Shown: positions 26,601 to 36,800, counted from the stretch's first letter. The stretch: DNA of 64,000 nt from Ancylothrix sp036704045 (GCA_036704045.1 DATNQM010000022.1:310001-374000); one strand, 5' to 3'. Translations and numbers: made by a program. Notes: a model not told the origin generated them from the letters alone.

Positions 26601-28093
26601 TGTTCTGTTAAAGTAAAGTTTGATTCAGTGGAAATTGCTGCATTATTTGGAGTGAAGTTTTCGACATCTGAACGTAAAATTAAAGACGGTTGAGTGGTTA
26701 AAATTTCTATGTCTGGATCATCAGATAAATTAGCAATAGTTGTATCAGGTGCAGTGATGGTAATATCGCCGCCGGTGATGCTTCCTTTGGCTTCAATTTT
26801 AAGAGATACTCCCCTATAGTCGCCAAAAATAACATCGCCATTGGCGCGAATAATTGGGTCATATAAACTTACAAATTGGCCGCTATTTCCTGATAAATTT
26901 AATATCGAAAAATTGCCTCCTGCCGCAAAATGTGAATCCCCGGAAATTGCGCCATCACTCACTAATGTGAGATTTCTTCCACTTTGAAACGGTATCCCCG
27001 GATGATTAAGCGCCAGAATATCTATACTTTTGTTTCCCTGTATCAATAAGTCTCCTCCCGCCTGAATGCTGAGGGGAGATGTGGTGCTGTCTCTAATTGT
27101 CACGGTATCAGAGGCTTTGAGACTGAGGTTGCCGGTGGTATGGAATTGTAGAGAGGAAGTAAGGGCCGGTGCTAATGTGAGATTTGAATTAGATAATAAC
27201 TGGGCATTTTGTGCTAAAAAGTTTTGTGTGAAAATATCACCAGGCTGAACAAAAATATCAGAATTTGTTAATTGAATGCTGCCATCGGAGTTGATTTTGA
27301 ATTGGTTTGCTTGTAAAAGATTGCCGCCGGTAAGCAGTTGTGGTAGTGATTGGGGATGGGGAATTGAGGATGAGGAATTAGGGATAGAAGAAGGATTTAA
27401 TTCTAAGCTTAAAAGATGTCCTGGTTGAGAAATTTTGAGAGTATTTTGACCGGCAACTGTGGCGATGATAAGATTACCTTCACTTGCATTTATAGTGCCG
27501 GTACTTAATACAGTTCCCCCCAATAAATTTAAATTATTTCCTGGTTGAATTGTTAAGTTTCCTAAGTTGACAATTGGGGCCGGTTGTGATAATGCAAAAT
27601 AAAAACTATTTGGGGTGTTAGTTAGGGTGTTGTAGTTATTTCTACCGGTAGAATTAAACCAACCATTATTAAAGCCTATAGCAGTGGCTGTGGTGGCTGT
27701 AAAATCTGCCGGGATATTCAAAAAAGCACCATTTCCAAAAACAATTCCCGCAGGATTCATCAGGAACAAATTACTATTTCCACCAGTCAACTTAATGACT
27801 CCATTTATATAGGAAACATCGCCCCCATTGACGCGGGTTAAAATATTATGAATAGAAGGATTTGAAACAAAGTTTACTACATTTCCGTAATTCACATTAA
27901 ATCTTGTGAAGCTGTGAAAAAGATTACGACCATCTGCCGATAACTGACCGCCAATAATGTTAAATTGGTTGCCAGAATCGTTGATGGAAGTGCCGGTGCC
28001 GTCAGGTGCAGGGGTTAAAGGTTGAGCTTGTGCTATAGAGGCAAAAAACAAACCTAAAAATTGTAAATTTGCCCATTTTTTTGCATTATTCAT
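23666..28093 (-). CDS. Two-partner-secreted FHA protein with C-terminal CHAT protease domain
   Basis: 1475 residues. A signal peptide (MNNAKKWANLQFLGLFFASI...AQAQ) leads into the TPS/filamentous-haemagglutinin secretion domain (about 25-290: FNVNYGNVVNF, NLFLMNPAGIVFGNGAFLNI). Then come many beta-helix repeats of the form GNITLTANSIDTTTGTL (about 480-980), a Pro-rich linker (EPEVTPPPSPSP), and a CHAT caspase-like domain in the last ~320 residues. The likely catalytic pair is His in GIIHLATHGEFEPGEP (about 1311) and Cys in LVLSACRTALGDEKAELGFAG (about 1358). The TpsB transporter nearby would export it. It is thus a likely cell-surface cysteine protease; substrate unknown. Confidence 0.93.
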   Translation of the reverse strand: MNNAKKWANLQFLGLFFASIAQAQPLTPAPDGTGTSINDSGNQFNIIGGQLSADGRNLFHSFTRFNVNYGNVVNFVSNPSIHNILTRVNGGDVSYINGVIKLTGGNSNLFLMNPAGIVFGNGAFLNIPADFTATTATAIGFNNGWFNSTGRNNYNTLTNTPNSFYFALSQPAPIVNLGNLTIQPGNNLNLLGGTVLSTGTINASEGNLIIATVAGQNTLKISQPGHLLSLELNPSSIPNSSSSIPHPQSLPQLLTGGNLLQANQFKINSDGSIQLTNSDIFVQPGDIFTQNFLAQNAQLLSNSNLTLAPALTSSLQFHTTGNLSLKASDTVTIRDSTTSPLSIQAGGDLLIQGNKSIDILALNHPGIPFQSGRNLTLVSDGAISGDSHFAAGGNFSILNLSGNSGQFVSLYDPIIRANGDVIFGDYRGVSLKIEAKGSITGGDITITAPDTTIANLSDDPDIEILTTQPSLILRSDVENFTPNNAAISTESNFTLTEQPITTGITVNNIIINNPDNPENPGGPVIFSAKGPITAASIDSKGGQINLNSANSTLEIAGSLNSGGGDVLVSAQNNITTADIFTNGGNLNLSSSAGSIDTKDGILNTTNIAGGGDITIETPQNLITGNLLTNTGNITLTANSIDTTTGTLTTETGSISLTSENNLNTASISSNNGEIVLTSNNGSIDTTAGTINGNNITIQSQNTLTTGSLISENGDINLTTVVGNIDTKKEPITGNSIVFNSGLNIQTNNLTAEGENINLTATNEIDTTGGIINTSSATSNAGNITIIAPGKVTTREINANSQNNNGGNISLQSISGEVTTGNISATGINGGQINIVSATSATLGNLNVSSIDQNLENLNSSGGNITISANSQIFVDTINAQGNIGGNIVIGTSDLFRAGGTFQDKNNISASISAAGTTNQGTITIRHNGGCGEINCTPIAPFSIGLNAQNGTIAAITTSPQNTILPIQIFNETYNQGNIAIITATPPQPEPEVTPPPSPSPTTNPLNNVLNIANQFKIDFEGNPIPLYKNIDLSNLDNFLISGRRNFEENSILRTSVLRLEIENLLEQNQPEDAVLLLEKLRRQEFEQHFNRLFEQSFNVETINGVRDKLRELAAQTGTKPAIIYSFVGTKQLELIAVTFNGNVYHQSVPEANQKALFQAADNFRTQISNQLQLKTQNYLPSSQQLYRWLMAPLEPALQSQQIDTLLLSMDGKLRSLPVAALHDNQQFLIEKYRLSLVPSLNLTNTRITDIKSSPVLAMGASKFQNLSQLPAVPVELSTIANQLRNGKEFINENFTLENLDSQHETGNYGIIHLATHGEFEPGEPKNSYIQLWDTQLSLDRLRQLQLNSPSVNLLVLSACRTALGDEKAELGFAGLAVQSGVNSALASLWYVSDAGTLALMLEFYHQLNQNSIKSEALRQAQLNLIRGNIRIENGRLLIPGLPNSVTLPPELNQLENLDFSHPFFWSAFTLIGSPW

Positions 28094-28192
28094 TCCTATT
28101 TTTCCCCTTTATTGGACGCGATTTTTTTCCCACTGGCATGATTAGGTCGGCATAGCCCAGCATACACAATTCTACCCAAAAAACAAAAAATT

Positions 28193-31100
28193 ATGTCAAT
28201 CATTATCGGCACCGAAAATTTTGATTCTCTCCTTGGAAGCATAGAAAGAGATGTTTTTTATGGCAAAGAGGGTGACGACACCATCACCGGCGATAGTGGA
28301 GATGATATTATCTACGGCGACGGTGGATCTGACTTAATTTTTGGTGGATTAGATAGTGATATTTTGCTAGGAAATAGCGGCGATGACAGTCTTGAAGGTG
28401 GCAAAGGAAATGATGTTTTATATGGAGATATAGGTAATGATTACTTGCGGGGAGGTTTAGATAATGACCGAATTTTTGGCGGTAGTGGAAAAGACACATT
28501 AATTACAGATAGCGGGGTTGATATACTCAGCGGTGGTGCAGACGAAGATACATTTATTTTTGGCAAAAATAGTGGTGGTTTCACCATTGCAGAAGCCGCT
28601 ATTATTACTGATTTTAACTTTGGTATTGATTTGCTTTCTTTGACTGATGGTTTAACTTTTGAAGACCTAAAAATTTATCAAGGAACAGAAAAAAATAGCG
28701 CTGATACCATTATTTCTTTATTCCAAGAAGACGGCAAAGAGCAATTTTTAGTTATCTTACAAAATGTAGATAGTCGTTTATTAGTTACTCCCTCTCCTTC
28801 CCCAATTTTTACTGCTACACCAACACCAACACCAACACCAATACCAACACCAAACCCCACACCAATACCAACACCTACGCCAGGAATTTTAGAATTTACA
28901 AATGCAAATTTTAGTGTCAATGAAGACGGCACAGCAGTAATACAAGTGCAAGTAAAACGCACCGGCGGGAGTAATGGAAATGTCGGCGCAAGCCTAATTT
29001 TAAATAATGGCACTGCCACCTCTCCCCAAGATTACAATAATACTCCCATAAACATCACCTTTGCTAATGGTGACAGCACCACCAAAAGCATTAATATTCC
29101 AGTTATAAACAACACTATTTTAGGTGGAGATAAAACTGTTAACTTAAGCCTTCAAAATCCTATTGGTGGCGCAACAATTGGCACCCAAAGCACCGCAACA
29201 CTCACTATTTTAGACGACGAAATACCCAACCCCGGCACCATCCAATTCAGCGCCGGCAACTTCAGCATCAATGAAAATGGTACTCCCATTATTCCTATAA
29301 CTGTCACACGCGGTAGCGGTACAAATGGCGTAGTTAGTGCAACTATTCAACTCAGCGATGCGAGTGCTACTTCTCCTGATGATTATGACAACTCTCCTAT
29401 TACAATTAACTTTGCAAATGGAGATAATACCCCAAAAACTATTACCATTCCAATTGTTGATGATTTGGTGGGAGAAGAAGATGAAATTGTCAATGTATCT
29501 TTAATAAATATTGCCGGTGGCGCAACTCTTGGAAATCAAAACACAGCCAGCTTAACGATTGTAGATAACGAAGCAGGAGAAATAGAATTCATTACTAATA
29601 GTAGCAGTGAATTGGAAGGAAACCCAGGCATTCCTAACACCCTGACAACAAAAATTCGGCGGATAAATGGTAGTAAAGGTGAAGTTACAGCCCAAGTAAT
29701 TATTGATAGCACTCCGGGTACTGCCAACAGTGATGACTTCAGTAATAATTTGCCGATAACTGTCACCTTTGCTGATGGGGATACAGCAGAAAAAGAAATC
29801 ATTATTCCCCTTATTGGAGATACCGAACTAGAAGCAGATGAAACCATTAATTTAAGACTTGTCAATGCCGGTGGTGGGGCAACATTAGGAAGCTTGCAAA
29901 ATACAACTTTAACTCTTTTAAATGATGATGTAGATACCACCCCTCCCTCTGCAATTATTGGCGGTACTAATATTACTCAGGGGGGCGGAACAACTTACCA
30001 ATTTAGAGTTCAATATTTTGATAATGTTGATGTCAACCTCAGCAGCATTGATAGCAACGATATTATCGTTACCAGCCCTAACAATACCAATCTACCTGTC
30101 ACCCTAATAAGTGTCACTGCGGCAACAGAAACAACCCCCGTAACAGCAATCTATGAAATAGCCGCCCCTGGTGGAACTTGGGATTTAGCAGATAACGGCA
30201 ATTACACAATACAATTGCAAGCAAATCAAGTCACTGATACTAACAACAACTCAGCCATTTCTACACAGCAAATTTTCAATGTTAATGCACCCTTGCCGGC
30301 AAACCCAAACGTAACTATAGCTGTTTCTCCTGCCTCCGTTGCCGAAAACAGCAATACCCCTCTTGTGTACACCTTCACCCGTACCGACAGCCTCAACACT
30401 CCCCTCAGTAGCCCCCTCACCATTAACTACACCCTGAGTGGAACTGCTCTCACAACCGATAATGATTTTCCAGCCCCCGTTGGTACTTTCACCTTTGCTG
30501 CCAACAGCGCCACCGGCACTGTCAGTATCACTCCCACCGCTGATTACAGAATAGAACCAGACGAAACTGTAATTCTCACACTTGACAACGGCTTAACTTA
30601 TACAAACGGCACCCCCAATAGCGCCACCGGCACCATTCAAAATGATGATCGCGTAGACGTCACAACCCTTGCCGACAATGGCGACAACAACGCACCCTTG
30701 CCCGGATCATTGCGAGAAGCCATGATCATCGCCAACAACACCCCAGGCGCAGAAACTATCACTTTTACAAACCTCACCGGCCAACTCACATTACTTTCTT
30801 CCCTGCCAGAAATTACTGATACTCTCACAATAGCCGCTTACAGTCCCCAACAATTAAGTATTATTCCAGAACAAATATATAGCCAACAGTTCAACAGATC
30901 TTTTGGGACATTCGGGCGAATTTTTACTGTCAATAACGGCATTACAGCTACCTTCAAAAACCTCACGATCACTGGAGGATACGATTTATACGGCACCGGC
31001 AGCGGCATTTTTAACAACGGTGGAACAGTCAATCTTATTAACTCAGCAGTTACAAATAATGTCGGTAACTTTGGGGCAGGTATTTACAACAACAGCGGCA

Positions 31101-32365
31101 CATTAAACATCACCAATAGCACTTTGGATGCAAACAAATCAGAATTTTTAGGTGCCGGTGGAGGAATTTATAACAATGGCGGTAATGTGTCAATTAACAA
31201 CAGCACAATTTCAAATAACTCTGCCGAAAATGCTGGAGGTATTTATAACGAATTAGGCAGCACTCTCAGCATCAGAAATAGCACAATTTCTGGAAACAGA
31301 GCAATCTTCAGCACCGCAGAAACACCAAACCGAGGCGGCGGCATACTGAACTATGCAACATTAAATATTACCAACAGCACGATCACAAATAATTTTGCCG
31401 TCGGTGCTCCAGACACAATCAACAGTGGACGAGGCGCAGGAATTTTTAACACCGGCACAGCCTCATTAAGAAATACAATTATTGGCCCAAATCCAGGTAA
31501 TAGCGGCCTAGAAGGAACTTTTACATCCCAAGGATATAACCTCATTGGTAATCAAAGTGCAGCCACAATCACCCCCACCATTGGCGATCAAATAGGGACA
31601 TCAAGCAATCCTATCGATACCAAACTCGGCCCCCTACAAAGCAATGGTGGCCCCACATTAACCCACGCATTACTATCAGGAAGTCCTGCAATAAATACCG
31701 GTAATCCAAATCTTACTACCCCTGATCAAAATAAAATTCCGAGAAACGGTACTCCCGATATTGGTGCATCAGAAAATAATCCTGATCTAAGCTTAGGAAC
31801 TTCTGGAAATGATAGCCTTACAGGTACTAGAACTTTCTCAATAGTTAATGGTTTCTATACTTTATCTCCTGATCCAGATATATTTTTAGCCGGCTTTGGA
31901 AACGACACCTTAACAGGATCAGGAAATAACGACACATTTATGTACACTCGTCCTAACGAAGGAACAGATATTATTACCGACTTTAACAGTGGTGACAAAA
32001 TACAAATTACATCCAGCAATTTTAATAACATAAATAACCTTGTTTCTTTCTTCTCAAATCACCCTTTTACAGCCATAACTATTACATCCGTAGCAGACAA
32101 TATTAGCACTCATGAACTGATAATAATTAATATCCCCGGAATTAACACCGGCATCTTAGCCAACCAAACTTTAGCCACTCAAACCGGCAGCACAACAGCT
32201 GGTTATTTAGGCAATGGTGGCGCAGCATTTTATGTATATACAAATAGTGTCGGAGAGAAAATATTAGGTTATGACCCCGACATTGATAATATTGCCGGTG
32301 GAGTATATGATTTAGTTAATCTTAAAACCTACACGCCGGTGGCCAGTGATTTTACTTTTGTATAA
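28193..32365 (+). CDS. Giant mosaic surface protein: RTX, Calx-beta and beta-helix domains
   Basis: 1390 residues in clear order. RTX repeats (about 5-125) and an RTX-associated segment come first, then a Thr-Pro linker (about 205-228). Three Calx-beta domains follow (about 230-345, 345-455, 460-570; each with ENGT...PDDY...FANGD and ending TLTILDDE-like). After an Ig-like stretch comes a fourth Calx-beta (about 705-810). Next is a CSLREA-type beta-helix start (VTTLADNGDNN...PGSLREAMIIAN) with Asn/Ser-rich GGGIYNNG repeats to about 1190. A second RTX segment ends the protein. No Sec signal; export by type I secretion is likely, with a role in adhesion or Ca2+-dependent surface structure. It starts 99 bases from the divergent FHA-CHAT gene. 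Confidence 0.9.
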   Translation: MSIIIGTENFDSLLGSIERDVFYGKEGDDTITGDSGDDIIYGDGGSDLIFGGLDSDILLGNSGDDSLEGGKGNDVLYGDIGNDYLRGGLDNDRIFGGSGKDTLITDSGVDILSGGADEDTFIFGKNSGGFTIAEAAIITDFNFGIDLLSLTDGLTFEDLKIYQGTEKNSADTIISLFQEDGKEQFLVILQNVDSRLLVTPSPSPIFTATPTPTPTPIPTPNPTPIPTPTPGILEFTNANFSVNEDGTAVIQVQVKRTGGSNGNVGASLILNNGTATSPQDYNNTPINITFANGDSTTKSINIPVINNTILGGDKTVNLSLQNPIGGATIGTQSTATLTILDDEIPNPGTIQFSAGNFSINENGTPIIPITVTRGSGTNGVVSATIQLSDASATSPDDYDNSPITINFANGDNTPKTITIPIVDDLVGEEDEIVNVSLINIAGGATLGNQNTASLTIVDNEAGEIEFITNSSSELEGNPGIPNTLTTKIRRINGSKGEVTAQVIIDSTPGTANSDDFSNNLPITVTFADGDTAEKEIIIPLIGDTELEADETINLRLVNAGGGATLGSLQNTTLTLLNDDVDTTPPSAIIGGTNITQGGGTTYQFRVQYFDNVDVNLSSIDSNDIIVTSPNNTNLPVTLISVTAATETTPVTAIYEIAAPGGTWDLADNGNYTIQLQANQVTDTNNNSAISTQQIFNVNAPLPANPNVTIAVSPASVAENSNTPLVYTFTRTDSLNTPLSSPLTINYTLSGTALTTDNDFPAPVGTFTFAANSATGTVSITPTADYRIEPDETVILTLDNGLTYTNGTPNSATGTIQNDDRVDVTTLADNGDNNAPLPGSLREAMIIANNTPGAETITFTNLTGQLTLLSSLPEITDTLTIAAYSPQQLSIIPEQIYSQQFNRSFGTFGRIFTVNNGITATFKNLTITGGYDLYGTGSGIFNNGGTVNLINSAVTNNVGNFGAGIYNNSGTLNITNSTLDANKSEFLGAGGGIYNNGGNVSINNSTISNNSAENAGGIYNELGSTLSIRNSTISGNRAIFSTAETPNRGGGILNYATLNITNSTITNNFAVGAPDTINSGRGAGIFNTGTASLRNTIIGPNPGNSGLEGTFTSQGYNLIGNQSAATITPTIGDQIGTSSNPIDTKLGPLQSNGGPTLTHALLSGSPAINTGNPNLTTPDQNKIPRNGTPDIGASENNPDLSLGTSGNDSLTGTRTFSIVNGFYTLSPDPDIFLAGFGNDTLTGSGNNDTFMYTRPNEGTDIITDFNSGDKIQITSSNFNNINNLVSFFSNHPFTAITITSVADNISTHELIIINIPGINTGILANQTLATQTGSTTAGYLGNGGAAFYVYTNSVGEKILGYDPDIDNIAGGVYDLVNLKTYTPVASDFTFV

Positions 32366-32389
32366 AGAGAAATTAAAACTACTCTAATT

Positions 32390-32550
32390 TCGTGCCCGGT
32401 TAAAACCCACCTCGACAAGAATAAATCCCCCTTCAGGGTTAAGTTTTCGCGGCGGGTTAAAACTACATAAAAAAACCCCTCCGGGGTTAAGATAAATCTT
32501 ATTTAGTCCGTAGGACTTTATTCCTGTAAATAACGTTTTAACGGCCCAAA
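32390..32550. repeat. Cluster of degenerate palindromic repeats before the BREX-like cassette
   Basis: The spacer contains CCGGTTAAAACCC (about 32397-32409), GCGGGTTAAAACT (about 32452-32464), the hairpin AACCCC-TCC-GGGGTT (32474-32488), the palindrome AGTCC-GTA-GGACT (about 32504-32516), and GTTTTAACGGCC (about 32535-32546). The AACCCCTCCGGGGTT core and the GGTTAAAAC motif are shared with the element at 12202-12386. This looks like a decayed or composite copy of the same family. Confidence 0.5.
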
Positions 32551-32574
32551 AATTCAATTTTACTGTAAAACATC

Positions 32575-33408
32575 ATGGCAAACTTGCAACTACATTTCAA
32601 CGGCAATTTCCCCCTCAAAAAAGAAGAAATACGCCGCATCCTTCAAGTAGCAAACGAAGAAAAAGGCTTAAAAGATAACCTCGAAAACTTAATGCAAAAA
32701 ACCGGCCTTGGAAACGCCAAAGTTGGAAAAATTAAAAGCTGGGCCGGTCGCGCCGGCTTAATCAAAGATTACCACCTCAGCGAAGAAGGCAAAATTGTTT
32801 TAAGCCTTGATTCTTATTTAGAAAACCCCATCACCGACTGGCTAATGCACTTTTATTTAAGCTTTGGAGACAAAGGACTAAAACAACCCCCAGAAAACCT
32901 CGCCGAATGGGGTGGCTGGCCTTACTTTGTTCACGTTTTTTTACCCCAAAACCCTCAATTTACCATTCAACAATTTGTTAATAATACCGATGCAATTTTT
33001 GAAGAAAAAGCCGAAGTAATTGCAGATAGACTGAAATATATTCTGCGAACCTATACAGAAAAAACTGCCCTTATGGGCTGTAATTTCATTCAAAATTTTG
33101 ACAAAAATACATATCAAACTGGCCCAGTAAACCTCCCCAATGCTTACCTCCTTGGTTATTTTTTAGCAAAACTTTGGGAAAGAGACTTTCAAACTTCCAC
33201 CTCAGTTTTAACAGAAACAATTTTGCAACAAAAAATGGGATTAAGCACAATATTAGGAATAGAAACAGAAGCCTTAAAAGAACAATTAAATACCCTCGAA
33301 GCTTACGGAATAATTGAACAACGGCGGACAGTACCCCCCTATCAAATTGTACGCCGGTGGGATGACCCCCTCACACTTTTAGAAAAAGCCTATGCAAACC
33401 ATCAATAA
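32575..33408 (+). CDS. DUF4007-family protein, first gene of a BREX-like cassette
   Basis: 277 residues. The N-terminal half follows the DUF4007 pattern: LHFNGNFPLKKEEIRRIL, then TGLGNAKVGKIKSWAGRAGLI (a likely winged-helix/HTH), then LSEEGKIVLSLDSYLENPITDWLMHFYL. A second wHTH-like segment closes the protein (MGLSTILGIETEALKEQLNTLEAYGIIEQ). In my recollection DUF4007 genes occur beside phosphorothioation and BREX-type defence genes; a DNA-binding or regulatory role is inferred. The stop overlaps the next gene by 17 bases, so the cassette is probably one operon. The family call is by pattern only. Confidence 0.7.
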   Translation: MANLQLHFNGNFPLKKEEIRRILQVANEEKGLKDNLENLMQKTGLGNAKVGKIKSWAGRAGLIKDYHLSEEGKIVLSLDSYLENPITDWLMHFYLSFGDKGLKQPPENLAEWGGWPYFVHVFLPQNPQFTIQQFVNNTDAIFEEKAEVIADRLKYILRTYTEKTALMGCNFIQNFDKNTYQTGPVNLPNAYLLGYFLAKLWERDFQTSTSVLTETILQQKMGLSTILGIETEALKEQLNTLEAYGIIEQRRTVPPYQIVRRWDDPLTLLEKAYANHQ

Positions 33409-33841
33409 CCTTCAACTTCCCCCCGCAAAACCCAGCGACCGGCCCCACATTTTGCTCATCGAAAATGTTGATGAGACACACTTACAACACATTTCGTTTT
33501 ATAATAATGCAAAGCGAATTAACTACCGCCAAAATCTACTTAACAGGCTAAAACCCGCAGATAAATTTTTACTTTTGCACCTCCATCTCGACAGAGAATT
33601 AAATGCAATTAGATTCATTTGTGCTGAAAATAAATCCGAGGTCATCATTCTCGATAAATTAGATTATCTCATCACTTATTTAGCCATTTCTCCGAATTCT
33701 ATACTTTCTCTTTTCTGGCAAAAACTATCAACAATGCGGCATTTAGAAGCTGTTTTGTGGATTGTATTACCCCCCACATTAACCCCCCCGCCGGTGTGGC
33801 CAGAAAAACAAATCTTCCGCCTCTATACCTCCTCCAATTAA
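33392..33841 (+). CDS. Small BrxF-like protein without a P-loop
   Basis: 149 residues, starting inside the end of the DUF4007 gene. The C-terminal half has the layout of BREX BrxF proteins: EVIILDKLDYLITYL (a Walker B-like strand with aspartate), then LFWQKLSTMRHLEAVLWIVLPP. The N-terminal part, where a Walker A loop would be expected, reads PHILLIENVDETHLQHI and has no GxxxxGK[ST]. It may be a degenerate ATPase partner of the large ATPase downstream. The match is weak; the safe description is an unknown operon member. Confidence 0.5.
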   Translation: MQTINNLQLPPAKPSDRPHILLIENVDETHLQHISFYNNAKRINYRQNLLNRLKPADKFLLLHLHLDRELNAIRFICAENKSEVIILDKLDYLITYLAISPNSILSLFWQKLSTMRHLEAVLWIVLPPTLTPPPVWPEKQIFRLYTSSN

Positions 33842-33861
33842 ACACAATTAAGGTGTATCTC

Positions 33862-36800
33862 ATGCGCTTAAATCAACTCCTAAAAATCAACATAAACGCC
33901 CTCATCGCTGATGCCGTTAACTTTGATATGATGGGAGATGAAGAGAAAAACTCAGAACTTTGTAAAGGCTTTGTTTTTAGCTACAACCCAAACAAACCCA
34001 AACAAACAACCGTCGGAATTTTAGAAGCAGTTAAGCGCAGTTATCAAAGTCGAAACGAGTCAAACGTACATCTTTTAGTACAAGATTATGGCAAAGGAAA
34101 ATCGCATTTTGGCTTAGTCTTGGCTAACTTTTTTAAAAAAGCAGCAGACACCCCCGAAATACAAGGAATCTTCCATCAAATAGAATTAGCCATATCTGGA
34201 AACCAGACAATTTTACAAGAATTAAAAGCCTATAAAAAACGCAACTCCAAACATCTTGTCATCTGTTTAAGCGGCGAAAAAGGCGACCTCAAACAGCTTT
34301 TATTAACTTCAATTCGGCAAACCTTAGAAACAGAAAACCTCACAAATACCATTGCAAATCGGCTTTGTGGCGACCCCTTAAAATTTTTAAAAGAACTAAC
34401 TCCAGAACAGAAAACTATTGCAGAAAACTACTTAAAAAGCATTAACAACCCCTATGGGGATTTGTCAGAAATGATTGAATTATTAGAAGAAGATAACTAT
34501 CAACTCATCCCCACAGTCATCGAAATTAGCAGCCAACTTTACCCCTACCCCTTAAATTTTGAAGCCAATTTAGACATAGAAAATATCCTCAAAGACTTAA
34601 TAGAAAATCTTTGCAGTGGGGAAAACCCACCCTTTGCCGGCATCTTAATCATACTCGACGAATTAAACGCCTATCTGCAAAGTTGGGCAAATAATTCCGC
34701 CGCAGCCGGTGGTTTAGCCTTGCAAAACATCACCAACATTTGCGAAAACCACAAAGGAAAAATAGCCCTCCTCAGCCTAACCCAAATTAAACCCTCAAAT
34801 ACAAACGCCATCCCCCGAACATCCAAAGACAGCTATAAAAAACTCACTTCCCGACTAGAATTAAACCCCAGTACCTACGAACCAATTTCCAGTTTAGAAT
34901 TAGTCTTATCCAAGCTAATATTGCCAGAAAATAAAGAACAATGGCAACAATTTATAACCCGTTGGGACAGCACATTATTAGCAGAAAGTTGCAACGCTTA
35001 TGAAAAAAGAATAACCGTTTATCGAGAAAGACAATGGCAATTTTCCGACTTTCATACAAAGTTTGCCTTACCCTGTTTTCCCCTCCATCCCCTCACCGCC
35101 TATCTGCTTTGTAACCTCGACTTCACCCAAGGAAGAACCGCCATACAATTTATCAAAGAAGACGTCAAACACTTTATTCAACAACAGCAAATAGAAATCG
35201 ACAGTAGACTTAACTATATTCCTCCTGTCGCCCTTGTTGACGCCTTTATCGATAACTTTTCTAACCATTCAAAATACATCGATTTTGACAAAGCCTACAA
35301 CTCCATAATTGCATCCGCTTCCCCCGAAGAAATTATCGTATTAAAAGCAATCTTTTTATTTTATGTAGCCGGAAGCAAACTCACAAAAACCGACAACGAA
35401 AAACACGAAGAAATACTCAAAACCTTAACCGGCCTACCTCTCTTAAAACTCAAAAAAGCCCTCGACGAACTATCAGAAAACCAACGAGTAATTTACAAAC
35501 TTCCCAATAACATCTATGGTTTTTATTCAGGATTTAGCATCAAAGAATTAGAACGACAAATCGACGATGACATCAAACAAGACGAAATCACCGGTAGAAA
35601 ACGCCCCAACATTAACGACGTTTTAACCCATTGTCACAACAACCGAGAAAGATATTTTAAAAATTCAACCGTCACCGCCACGCAATTTGTAGAAGAAAAT
35701 AAATTAATCAATACAGAATGGAACTTTGAATATCAAATATTCACCCCCACAGAATTAGAAAACGCCTTACAAAGCGACCAAACCTTAAGAAACACCCAAG
35801 AAAAAGGCATTATTGCCTGCATTATTGCCGAAACAGAAGACGAATTACAAAGCTTAAAAGAAGATATTAACGAATTACTTTCTAACTCAAAAATTGCTTC
35901 TCAAATTGTCGTAGTAATTCCCCGACAAGGAACAAACGACATCGCCCGCCAACTACTTAAACTTCATAAACTACGAGAAAAAACCTCCGACCAAAAATTT
36001 AGTTATGGCGCAGCCTTTGAACAACTTGTTAAAGAAATAGACCAAAAAATTACCCAACAAATAACAGACATTTTCAAAACCTGTACCTATCACTCAACCG
36101 CCGAAATACATCCAAGTGATCAAAACAAATTAGACCGCATAATCAGCGCCTTATTGAAAAATCTTTACCCCTACATTCCGCCGGTGGAAAGTATGGATAA
36201 AATGGCATCCACAAGTACAAAAGGCGGACAAATTATTGGCTTTGTTTCTAAACGTATATTAGACGGTAATTTAACCCCCCAAGGCTTACCAGACAACGCT
36301 TATAAAACCGTCCTTGACCAAATTTTTGTAGACAAGTGGCGCCTACTTAAAAAAACATCTCAAAGCTATTCTGTCATAGTTCCTACCCACCCCAAAATTG
36401 AAAAAGCATGGAACGAAATATCCACCATGACAGACTTAAAAAATCAATCAGAAAAAGCCGTTGATATTATCAACATTTGGAAAAAACTCTCCTCACCACC
36501 CTACGGCTATAACGAATTTACATTTACCATACTTTTCACAGCCTGGCTTGCTTATCATCGCCATGAAGTATCCTTAAGAGGTAGCTTTGGAATTCCCACA
36601 AAAAAAAGCGAACAAACCTCAATTCAAACTAAACCCATCAAAGACTGGACGACAACAAACATCCTTGATAAACCCAAAGAATTTGTTAACACTTGGATAA
36701 CACAAAATAGTAAACCCCGCCTTATCCGCCGCCAGCCTTTTCCTTATCCTCAAGTTACCTTGCCGGTGGATTTTGATCAAGCCCAAAAATTCCTCCCACA

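Noticed and set aside
28815..28880. ACCAAC/ACACCA microsatellite
   Set aside because: It encodes the Thr-Pro linker of the mosaic surface protein in frame, so it is explained by coding.
33757..33861. Upstream in-frame extension of the large BrxC/PglY-like ATPase
   Set aside because: It overlaps the preceding gene, its residues look random, and ATG 33862 has a ribosome binding site right after the previous stop.
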